Shown: one piece after another, positions 22,569 to 32,654 of the stretch
How the letters are laid out: every line of letters starts with the position of its first letter
Numbering within the stretch: position 1 is the first letter of the stretch
Assembly: GCA_033239125.1 (NCBI GenBank)
Contig: BSWB01000005.1
Location: 101,865,994-101,929,993 of the forward strand
DNA length: 64,000 nt
Source: Fagopyrum homotropicum
Taxonomy: Eukaryota > Streptophyta > Magnoliopsida > Caryophyllales > Polygonaceae
Direction of reading: 5' to 3'
Position numbers and translations under genes: made by a program
Notes under the pieces: generated by a model
Database searches by the model: none
What the model was told of the DNA's origin: nothing
What the model saw: the letters and a program-made list of their open reading frames with translations, nothing else

Positions 22569-25316
22569 ATGTCGATGGGTTCCGTTGCAAAATTTGAGGT
22601 TCCGCGATTCAACGGAACTGGCAACTTCAGTCTTTGGCAGCGACGAGTTAAGGATCTACTAACGCAACAGGGCATGTTGAAGGCATTGAAGGAGACAAAA
22701 TCGGAGTCGTTGAAAGACGACGAATGGGAGGAGATGCAGGAGAAGGCAGCGTCGGTCATTCGACTTTGTTTGGAAGACGAGGTAATATACCATGTCATTG
22801 ATCTCAAATCTTGTCAAGCGATTTGGACTCAATTGGAGAAACGGTATATGTCAAAATCTCTGTCTAGCAAATTGTATCTCAAACATAAATTGTATGGGTT
22901 GAAAATGGTGGAAGGTTCTGACTTGGTGAAACACGTGAATATCTTCAATCAAATTATTGGGGATTTGGCTCGGGTGGATGTAAAACTTGAAGATGAAGAT
23001 AAAGCTATGATCTTGTTGTGTTCTCTACCCTCTTCATATGAGAATCTAGTGATGACGCTGACGTGTGGGAAAGACGAGATAATTCTTGATACTGTGTCAA
23101 CAGCGTTTCTTTCACAAGCCGAACGACGACAACATACCAGTGAGAGTTCTCAAAGTGAAGGGTTGTATGTTAGAGGCAATCAGGATAGAGGGAGGACAAA
23201 AAAGAAGCAAGAAGGAAGCGACAAGCAATCCAGGTCTAAGTCCAAGGGTAAAAAGGTAGTAACTTGTTACTTCTACAATGAGGAGGGTCACTTCAAACGT
23301 GATTGTCCTGTCAGGAAGAAGAAGTACGAAGATAAAAAGTCAAAGGAATCTTCAAAATCAACAAACGTGGTGCATAAAGATGACTCAAACGGTGCAGATT
23401 CTAATATGCTCTCTGTGACGTCAGGCAACTACTCAGATGTATGGATTATGGATACAGGATGTTCGTTTCACAAGACTCCGAATAGAGATTGGTTTGAGAC
23501 GTACAAGTCTGGAACTTTTGGCTCCGTCCGATTAGGAGACAACAAGGCTTGTGATGTTGTTGGCATTGGGAAAATAAAGGCGAGGATGCATGGTGGTGTG
23601 ATCCAAACATTGACTGACGTGCGTCACATTCCAGCTCTAAATAAAAATCTGATTTCCTTGGGGACTTTGCATGTGAAAGGGTTTTGTTTCAAAATAGAAA
23701 AAGAATGTGTAAAGGTGAGCAAGGGGGCAATGGCAGTTATGAAGAGGAAGATTACATCGGGTAATATCTACCGGTTGGTAGGGAGTACCGTTGCAGGTGG
23801 AGTTGCAGCCGTGGTTTCTGAAGCAGATTGCACAACTCTATGGCATATGCACCTGGGTCACATTGGCAAAAGGGGGATGATTGAGCTTCACAAGCGAGGC
23901 CTCCTGGATGTGTGAAGAGTTGTAAGATCGACTTCTACAAGTTTTGCGTGATGGGAAAACAATCCAAGGTGTCTTTTAAGACAAGTCAGCACAACACAGG
24001 CGGAATTCTTGCTTATGTGCATTCTGATGTGTAGGGACCAACTCAGGTGTCGTCACTAGGAGGATCTAGGTATCATGTCACTTTCATTGATGATTATTCA
24101 AGGAAGGTCTGGGTGTATTTTCTAAAGCATAAATATGAGGTCTTCAACAAGTTCAAGCTATGGAAGGCAGAAGTGGAAAATTAGACAGGGAGGAAAGTGA
24201 AGTAATTGATATCTGATAATGGGACCGAGTACACGGATTCTCAGTTTCAGAGGTTTTGTGGTGAGCATGGCATTCAGAGGCATTATATAGTGCGGAAGAC
24301 ACCACAACACTGTGGTGTTTTTGAGAGGATGAATTGTTCCATTGCGGAAAAAGCGCGATGTCTTAGATTGAATGCAGGGCTTCTAAAGCAATTTTGGGCA
24401 TAGGCAATGAGTATGGCGGTGTATGTGATAAATAAATCACCCCGGACTTCTCTTGACGGGAAGGCTTCAGAAGAGGTATGAACTGGTTCAGATTTAGACT
24501 TATCAAATCTGAAGATTTTTAGTAGTCCAGCATATGTTTTTATTCTAGGTGATGAGCGAACAAAGCTAGATGCAAAGTCTAAGAAGTGCATCTTTCTAGG
24601 ATATGAGAAAGGTGTGAAGGGTTTCAAGTTTTGGGATCCTATTACAAAGAAACGGATGATCAGTCGAGATGTTGTATTTAATGAGCAGGCAATGCTTCTA
24701 CAGGCCAAGGAAGTTGAGAAACCTGCAGTTACAAAGACTGAATCCATATCAACGGTGGAGGTGGAGCTTTTTGATTCTAGCACACCTACACCAACAAGTG
24801 ATGAGCATGATGTAGATCAGCATCAGGTAGAGAGTCTTGTTTCTGGCAAAAGTAGACGCGTCACAAGGGTTCCCGTTAGATATGGTTTTGAGGAGATGGT
24901 TAATTATGCTCTAGTCATTGGCGGAGATGATCCATCCAACTTTTGAGAGGCTATTCATAGTTAGGGGAAAGAAGGATGGGTAGGTGATATGGCTGAGGAG
25001 ATGGAATCTCTTCATAAGAACAGGACATGGAAGTTGGTTCCTCTTCCAGTAGGAAAGAGGGAATAGGATGTAAATGGGTGTTCAAGAAGAAACAAGGCAT
25101 CTCGGAGAAAGAAGGCATAAGGTACAAGGCACGACTAGTAGCAAAGGGTTACTCACAGAAGAAGGGGATTGATTATGACGAGATTTTTTTGCCCGTGGTG
25201 CGACACACGTCTATCAGATTGGTGTTGGCACTAGTAGCTAGCTGGAATTTGCATCTGGAGCAAGTGGATGTGAAAAAAGCTTTCCTTCATGGTGATTTGG
25301 AGGAGGAGATCTACAT
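22569..25316 (+). pseudogene. Copia gag-pol, 5' part: gag, protease, integrase, start of RT
   Basis: A 448-codon frame (22569-23915) holds the gag (RFNGTGNFSLWQRRVKDLL at residues 14-32), a zinc knuckle near 23265-23306 in which the second Cys is Tyr, the protease site DTG at 23451-23459, and the start of the integrase zinc region (LWHMHLGH). After a frameshift near 23905, the integrase core goes on with HSD near 24020, SDNGTEY near 24210 and FERMN near 24320, interrupted by several stops (for example at 24032, 24182 and 24402). The RT begins near 25065 (KWVFKK, RYKARLVAKGYSQ) and is cut at 25316 by the nested element. Not functional in this state. Confidence 0.9.
25312..25316 (+). repeat. 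Target site duplication TACAT, left copy
   Basis: TACAT directly before the TGTAAC start of the nested LTR. The right copy is at 35554-35558. It proves insertion of the gypsy element into the copia RT. Confidence 0.93.
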
Positions 25317-28173
25317 TGTAACGCCCCAAATTTTAGGCGCGGTTGCGATATTTATTTTTCCCGACTTCTATTTGATCACATATTTTTCCGTAAATTATTT
25401 TTAAAAATTGTTCAGAAAATTTTACGATCCAGAAATTTCGTTCTGGTTTATTTTGATCGAGTTTATTTAATTCCGGATTTCTATTTTAATTTGAAATGGT
25501 TAATTTATTTTATTTTATTTTTTTTTTCCTTCTCTTCTCTACTTTTACTTCACGGGCTGATGAACCTCAGCTTCCCGACTCTTCGGTTGCCGTCCGACCC
25601 CTCCCCAACCCGACTTCTCGCTTCCCACGTAGCCTGCAGCAAGCACCCTCCCCTCATCTCATTTCCTCCCCCTCGGTCTTACCATCTCTGCAGCCCATCA
25701 CTACCTTCCTCCTCCTTCTCTGTCTGTGCTTAGAAGCATCCTCAACCTCTCTGCAGCCCATCACTCTCCGTATTCCCCTCGCCTCGGTACAGATTGCAGG
25801 CCGTCGAACCATCGCCACTGCCGGAGCCCCTTGCCTCGCTTTCGCCAGGACAACCCGTCCTCGCCCTTGCCGGAGACCCAAGCCTGTAGCCTCGCCGCCT
25901 CGTGCACCGCCTTGTTGACGCCTTAATCGAAGCCGGAGGAAGCCATCGGAGGGGCTACCCTTACCTCCTCCTTGCCGCCTCCTTCCTGTCATTCTGCAAC
26001 GGATGGATTGGGGCAGCAACCGCCGCCTTCATGCTGCGCCGCCAAGAGCGAGGCCGGAGAGCACCTGGGTTGCCGCCGCCCTTGCTCGAGCCTTGCCGGA
26101 GCTGCCTTCGCCTCGCCCCTTTGTCTGCTCCTCTGTCGAGCCATGTTTTGCCCCGCAGCTCCGCCACCTTGCCTCGCCGATACTGGAGCCTTGCCGGAGC
26201 CATGGCCGCCGCCAGTGCAGCTCTCCTCTGCCCTTGCCGCCGTGCTCCTTCACTTCCCCAGCCCTCTGCTTTTGCGGCGTGGCCTTCCCGTTTCTGAGAA
26301 GGAGATGAAACCCTTTAGGGTTATTACAAATCAGCCCCCTTAATTTTGGTTTTATTGCAAGTGTGGCCCATATTTTTAATTTGCAGATTTGACCCCAAGT
26401 TTTATAAATCTGAATATATATCCCTACATATTTATTTATGGAATATGACCCATATGCGGAAATTGTATAATTTGCCCATGAAATGTTTTTACGGGTTTTA
26501 ACCCTGGAATTTCAATACGAGTTTATTTCATAATTATATATATTATCAATTATTCCCTTGTTGGATTTATCTCGGATTTATGGCCCGAAGGTTTATTGGC
26601 GGATTATAACCAAGTTTTTAAAATTGTATAAAGTGTCCCGGAAAGTATTTAAGCGGTCTTAACCTTGGTTTTGAAAACGAGTTTTACCTTAGATTTTACA
26701 TAAGTTATATGTTCCGTTCAAATTTAGCATATAAGCTAAATTTGTTTAGCTTTGGTTTTAGGCTCGGAAGCGCCCCGATAAAGGCCCAACGAATCGATTC
26801 TCGACATCCTTAGATCGTCTTCCGTCCCTTGACGTCATGTGAGTACCCTCTCCCCCGAGCTTATGATCTTACCTCGATTTAGTTATGTTTAGTATTAGTA
26901 TCATGCTAGGTTGGATCTAGCATAACTTAGAGTGAATACCAAGTAGTGGTTATGGACCTTAGGTGAGTTTTGTGGATTGTGAAATGTTGTAAGGCTTGAG
27001 GAGTGGATATTATCTTGTGAGGCTGTTTATGGCTTTAAATTGTATGTTGAGCTGGTGAGAATTTAGGGGTTGAGGTTGTATAATTGTTGAGATTGTGGTG
27101 ACTAGGACGAGAGTATCCTAGCATGTGTAGTAATGGTTATGACCGTGTGAGATCGTAAGGATTAAGAGTTGTTATCCTATCATGGTTATGGTTTATGATC
27201 TTGCGAGATCATTGGGACTAGAAGTCTAAGGACTTCTAGTACGTGAGAGAGATGTTGATCGTGTGCCTTTTTACAGGCGTTGAGTGTCTTCCTGCGGGAA
27301 GCTGAGAGCGGGATATAGCGGGATTATCTTTGGGACGAGGTAAGCCGTCGGACTTACTTAGCTCGTATTCTCTGTATTAGTTTCAATGCGTGTTTGGTGG
27401 TGTGTGTTTATTGTTTATGTGCGTGTTTATTGCTTATGTTATAACATCTAAACCGGTAATAGGACCACCGACTCTATATGTTTATATTTGGCCCAAGTGT
27501 ATGATAACGGGCGGTGACTGCTATGTCCGGTCCAAAATGGGGATGACTGGGAGGTGCCTTGCGACCAGTCCATCGGGTGATGCTGATCCGCATCAAGTAC
27601 AAACCCGTATGGTGAAAGGGGACAAGGGCGAGATCTTTAAGATTCTCGTGTCACAAAAGAAGTGAATTAGAACGGGGTATGACCTAATAATAAATAGATA
27701 ATAAACCGGATTGTGTATTTTGGAACATGTTGTGTGTTTATGATGCCTTATGTGTGTGTGTGTCAATACCATGATTCTAATGCCTTGAATGCTAGCTAAC
27801 GGTTTTATACCGATATTGTTGTAGATTGCATTGCAGGTTAGGAATGCGGCCGAGAGATCCGGAAGAGTGGGCAGCCGGGGTTCCGTACATTTTAGGAGTG
27901 AGTTTGGGTTAGAGTCGGGTTGTATTTTATTCTTTGTTTATTATGTTGGTATGCCGCGTGTATGGCGTTTTGGTCTTTGATGTTGTTTATCGGCTGAAGT
28001 CCGTTGTTTGTTTTCTTTTGGGTTTTCTTACATTGCATAAAATGTATTTCGGTTTTGCCTTTATTTGTGCCATGTTGAAAGATCCGGTGAAATTGTTGTC
28101 AGGCTAAGGGTCGGGACCCATTGTGAGGTCCCAACCCGTAGCGCCCCGAGTCCCGCGGATTCGGGGTGTTAGA
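25317..28173 (+). repeat. Left LTR of the chromovirus-like element
   Basis: 2857 bp. It starts TGTAACGCCCC and ends GTGTTAGA, where the right LTR ends GTGTTACA, so the terminal CA is mutated here. It is built from an AT-rich start, a GC-rich block (about 25560-26310), an AT-rich middle, and a part with splice-like sites (donor-like 26839, acceptor-like ending 27276, donor-like 27340, acceptor-like ending 27836). Confidence 0.93.
26839..27836 (+). other. Splice-like module inside the LTR (donor, 63-nt exon, hairpin donor, acceptor)
   Basis: GTGAGT at 26839, TTTTTACAG ending at 27276, a 63-nt segment 27277-27339 ending GACGAG, a GTAAGC donor at 27340 at the foot of an 18-nt hairpin (27340-27357), and TTGCAG ending at 27836. 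The same series occurs in the right LTR (34219, 34656, 34657-34719, 34720, 35216) and, diverged, on the minus strand of the left element (4510, 4083, 4021-4082, 4020, 3562), with similar spacing. The conservation is seen in the sequence; splicing is inference. Confidence 0.5.
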
Positions 28174-28177
28174 AAAG

Positions 28178-28189
28178 TGGTATCAGAGC
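28178..28189 (+). promoter_or_regulatory. Primer binding site (tRNA-Met) of the chromovirus-like element
   Basis: TGGTATCAGAGC, five bases (27-28 dinucleotide AAAG spacer included) after the left LTR end at 28173; same motif and spacing type as the minus-strand relative at 3227-3238. Confidence 0.9.
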
Positions 28190-31167
28190 CCTAGGTTGAC
28201 AACAATGGCACTCGCAATCTTCTAAAGGCCGAATAAGGAATAAACAGAACCCCGCGGGTTCTGAGTTTTCGTTTTCAAAATCACATGCATGAGTCGGGGT
28301 AGAATGTACGGACCACCACTCCTTCCGCGGATCTCGGCAGCATAGTTATTGGATTTTTAGTATATATATAGATATGTGTATATATGTAGATATGTATAGT
28401 GGACCTAGGATGTTTTTGGACTATTATTATATGTTAATGATAGTTATGCATGATGGACTTGTTATGTTGTTATGGTGGCATGACCTTTATATTGATATGA
28501 GTTGTACATGTGACATGATAATATTATATTAGTGCTTATTACTCGTTTTATGAGAATGGTTTCTTTAGATGTGTTATGCTGATAGCATGTAGACATAGAA
28601 CTTATATAGTTATATACGTATACTAGGATATATAGTGACATATGGATGCTAGAACTTATATTCGAGATGATAGAAAGCTATCATCGTCCCTTGGATGACG
28701 CCGTTTGGCTTAGGATAGTTTACACCTAAGGGTGAGTATGCTCAAGTACCAAGTTGTGTATCACGTTTTGTACAAACTCCTTGGTATTTCTCGGACTTCT
28801 TTAAGAGGATGTCGAAGCGGAGGATTAGAGATGACGTAAACGAAGGACAAACAAGTGGAAGAGAACCTCGAGTTATTTTAAGCAAAAGTGAGAAAGAAGT
28901 CATACGAGTAAGAAAGCAACATGAAGATATGAGAGTGGTTGTAAAGAAGCAACGATTGAATCACAAAGAAACCAACTACAGATGGTGAACTTATGATTTT
29001 TCAAGACGACGTATGATAACTAAGGACGTGAAGCGAGAAGGAAAGGAGTGCATACTAGCAAGGGTAGAAGTGGTATTTCCTTGAGACATGAAGTTTTTCC
29101 TAGATGCTCCTAAGCATGGGAGTCGGAGTGTGAAGTGTGGTCGAACTAATACGAAGATTCACGAGGTGCTTAAGTTAAGCTTAAAGAATAACTAGAAAGT
29201 GAAGTGACGATCCTTGCGAGATTCTAAGTGGGTGACTTATTCAGAAATTTGAGAGTTACGAGGAGGATCATATGGTGAAAGTTCACATAGTGGAATTCAC
29301 GTGGAGTCAATCATTTTCCGTCATTGAGATGAGACTGAGTAACGCTAAGAGGGAGGAAGTGTGTGCGGATGATCTTCAGAAGATGAAAGATGAAACAGGG
29401 AGCTTGGATCGTAAGACTTAAGATACCAACAAGAGGAACACGAGTGGGTGCTATTTAATGTCGGAATATTTGAGAAGTGCTTTTGCAAATCATCATGAAG
29501 AGCAAATAAGCCTATGAAGATAGGTCATATGACACGAAAGAGTTGGGAAAGCGTAGTTATCTTACAGAAGCGGAAGGAAGAGGGGAGCGTAATAGGAGCT
29601 AACGAAGTCGGAAGTAGAGCAAAGTGAGCTAGTGAAGTTAAGGCGGAATACCCCGAGAAGGTACCCTTTAGGAGTATGGTAACATGGAAGTGTGCTAGGA
29701 GGGTAAGTCTTTGATCTTGGAGAGGGTCATCAATGAGTTACGCTGAGAGCCGGAGAATGCACAGGTGCAGGTTATATACTGGTGATGGTAGGTGGGAAGA
29801 GTAACCCAAAAGATGGGATCATGAAGAGGGGTGACAAGGACGTAGAAAATTCGTGGTGGTTGAATGTCGGCAACAAAGAGGTATCAAGGGAAGCGCGAGT
29901 ATCTTAATCAAGCAACAACTTACTGACTCCAACAAGTGGTGGTAATGTACCTTGTTGAGAGGGATTGTAACTATCTGGTGCGAACTTCTTATGTCATGAG
30001 ATTTTCATATGGAGGAATGACATGGATCAGAGTAAAGAGAACTAGAAAGACAAAAAGGGCAGGGAGTCTTCTATGGTTATTGTGCATAAAGGGAGGATAT
30101 ATAAGGGGATGTATGGTATGTTTGTCCTAAGGTGATGATGTCATGTTTTCGCGCGCAAAGGGTAAGCCAAAGTTTTGGGGCTCGCATGGCGAAGCCATAG
30201 TAGTTGTGACGTAAAATGAGAAATTTGGATTAGGGTAACGCTGCAAGTTTAGAGTAATGATGTGAGTGCTTGGTGGAGTTATAAGTGGATCTTCAGTTAT
30301 TGTGGTTGGGAAATTTTTCCCAAAGGCATTCTAGTACGGTTGTGAAGTTGTTCGTGTATACCAAGAGAAACATAAGGTGGCCAATAAGAGTAAGAGAAGA
30401 CTGAGGTTTTGGAAGTTTGATGTCAATATGGGATGTACAAGAAGTACATGAAAGATTGAGGTCAGAGCCTCTGCGGTCGTCAGACTCTACGCCTACTTGA
30501 AAAAAAGGATGTCTATGGTGAAAGCTGATCAAGGATACAAAGAGTTCCTCCCATAGGTTAGGATGTCGGAGAAAGCGGAGAAGATTGTATCGATTCGTTA
30601 TATGGCATGCTTGAGTTTTGAAGTTAGGACTTTCGTGACTGAACATATGTGCGAGATCAATAAATATTATTATCGTCATTCCTTCGAAGTGAAAAGGGGG
30701 ATTAAGTTGACATATTGCTGAACCAAGGCTTCAAGAGTTAACAAACTCGAGCAAGACCCTCGAGTTCAAAAGATGAAAGATCTTTGAAAGAGGACGGTCG
30801 ACATTGTAGCTGTAGATGGAACAATACACGAGTCTTAAAGAAGTCACATCAATAGATCGAGGTAGATCAATTGTGTCATGACCATTTGTCAAGTGATAAG
30901 ACAAGATTGTGTCGGTTATTACGATATGTGGCGTGACGAGAAACGATAGAAATTGAGATATCACGGATTCCAATGCATCAGAATGTGAATTTTACCGCTA
31001 AGATTGATTTGGGCTCAACTCCCATTTCTAAGGCGCCGTACAAAAGACATCAATAAATGATACCCGTAAGGATACTCAAATTGAGAATGCAATCAAAGGA
31101 GCAATTGCAAGGACTTGTTGATAAAGGTTCATTAGAACCAATGCACTGCCATAGAGAGCACCAGAAG

Positions 31168-31310
31168 TTATCTTGAACTCTTGATTTAAAGTTCATATTA
31201 AAAGTATATCTTGAACTCTTGATTTGAAGTTCACATTAGTATATATCTTGAATACTTGATTTGAAGTTCAAGATGGGATATATTTTGAACCCTTGATTGG
31301 AAGTTGTTAT
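31168..31310 (+). repeat. Four tandem copies of a ~36-nt repeat within the decayed RT
   Basis: Units of the type TATCTTGAACTCTTGATTTG followed by AAGTTCA start near 31170, 31206, 31243 and 31280, with the last one more diverged. The repeat expands the RT spacing relative to intact relatives, so it arose after coding function was lost. Confidence 0.8.
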
Positions 31311-32190
31311 AGAGGACACCAGTTTGCGAAGAGAGGAATGATTATCTTTGTTTATACATCGATTACTATAAGTTGAGCAAGACGACAATGAAAGACAAGT
31401 ATCCTTTATAACGAATGGGAGATCTACTCGACCAACTACATGGGTCAGTAGTCTCTTCTAAGATTAAGTTAAGGCTTGATTGTCACCGTTTGAGAATTTG
31501 AGGCTGAGATATTGCAAATACGGCATTCGGGACCAACCAAGGTCACTACGAGTTGTAGTCATTCCATATGGTATTACTGATGCCTGGATGAGATATATTG
31601 GGTCTACTATTGACAAAGAGAGAAGAGATATGACAAGATGTCTCGGGATGGCAAACCCCGAAAGATGTGAAAGAAGTTACAAGTTTTCTTAGATGTACTA
31701 AGCTTTACCAGATTTGTGAAGAGAGAAGTTGTATAACATCAATTATGGTAACCTACTCCGGATGACAATGAAGTATTAAACAAGATGAAGAATTGACAAT
31801 AGAGATGTTGAGAGTTAAGAGAGGATTCATTGGTGCAACTGTTTTGATTTACCTTAAGGTGTTATGAGTTTGACATGTACAAGTAATTCTTCAAGACAAG
31901 GTCTTGATTGAGTATTGAAGAACGATGTAAAAGTAATAGCATACGTGTCACATGGGTGAATCGGTGTGGAGTAAAGTACTTTCTTCATCATTGGGGACTT
32001 ACTTCAAGAATTGAGGAAACATAACATCAGAGTTTTGTTTGTCAAGAACCAAACCAACAGTGTAAATTGGAAGATCGATCTTCTTTGATAGAGAAATCAA
32101 AGGAAAAATAATGGAAATGCTGCATTGAGAGATACCCGAGAAGGAAGTTGAGTTCCGATATATCGACCCTTGTGAGAAGTTAGCGCGAGT

Positions 32191-32421
32191 TTGGAAGGTG
32201 GTTTACCGGTTGGCGTAGCCGCCAAGTGTAAAGAGTGTTCACCCGGTGTTCATGTGTATCAGTCGAGAGAGTACATACACGACTCGAGACAGATAATCCG
32301 TCACGGTGATTTAGTGGCAAACGAAGAACCCATGAGGCTAATAGGGAGACGGAAGATAGTTTCTTTGGTTGAGGTTTACGCTGAGCTAGTAGCATCGATA
32401 GGATCGACGGGTAAGACCTAG
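32191..32421 (+). pseudogene. Chromodomain-like fragment at the end of pol
   Basis: A 76-codon open stretch with REYIHDSRQII, NEEPMRLIGRRKIVSLVEV and a stop at its end matches the pattern of the C-terminal chromodomain tail of Tekay-type chromoviruses, which in this family guides integration into heterochromatin. The upstream integrase is not recognisable, and the aromatic cage residues cannot be confirmed by eye. It supports the chromovirus assignment, not activity. Confidence 0.6.
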
Positions 32422-32654
32422 TTTTTCCCTTGGTTGAGTTTTTGTGCATGTGTGACGTTATGTGTAGTTTGTGCCTTGTGAGGGAAGGTGTTATATGACC
32501 TGATATATCTTGCGCTAGTAGTTTGAGTAGATTGTGTGTATAGATTAGAAGGTTTAAACCTTCTTAGTTTAAGTGTTCATACCTCGGCCTTAGGAACCGA
32601 GAAGTTCGACGTGTGGTAAGTTTCGGGACGAAACTTGTTTTTAGGAGGATCTAA

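Larger units (their letters stand above)
28190..32654 (+). pseudogene. Decayed chromovirus gag-pol interior
   Basis: No long frame, but translated fragments keep the gypsy order. PISKAPYK-like RT start near 31045, IDYYKLSKTTMKDKYPL near 31360 (then an in-frame stop) and GDLLDQLHGS near 31415 are RT segments, and VIPYGITDA near 31560 corresponds to the RT motif before the catalytic loop. An open stretch at 32191-32421 resembles the C-terminal chromodomain (EYIHDSRQII, EEPMRLIGRRKIVSLVEV). The gag and protease part (28190-30900) is not recognisable. Four copies of a roughly 36-nt repeat sit inside the RT region (31168-31310). No functional protein is expected. Confidence 0.75.

Noticed and set aside
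25496..26343. Several overlapping ORFs of 66-140 codons on both strands as host genes
   Set aside because: They lie wholly inside the LTR, recur almost identically in the other LTR, and open frames on both strands are expected from the GC-rich, low-complexity composition.
27390..27665. 91-codon ORF repeated at 34770-35045 as a conserved small gene
   Set aside because: It is LTR sequence, identical because the LTRs are near-identical, and lies in the stretch that looks like an intron. The diverged copy at 3.5-4 kb shows no matching frame.
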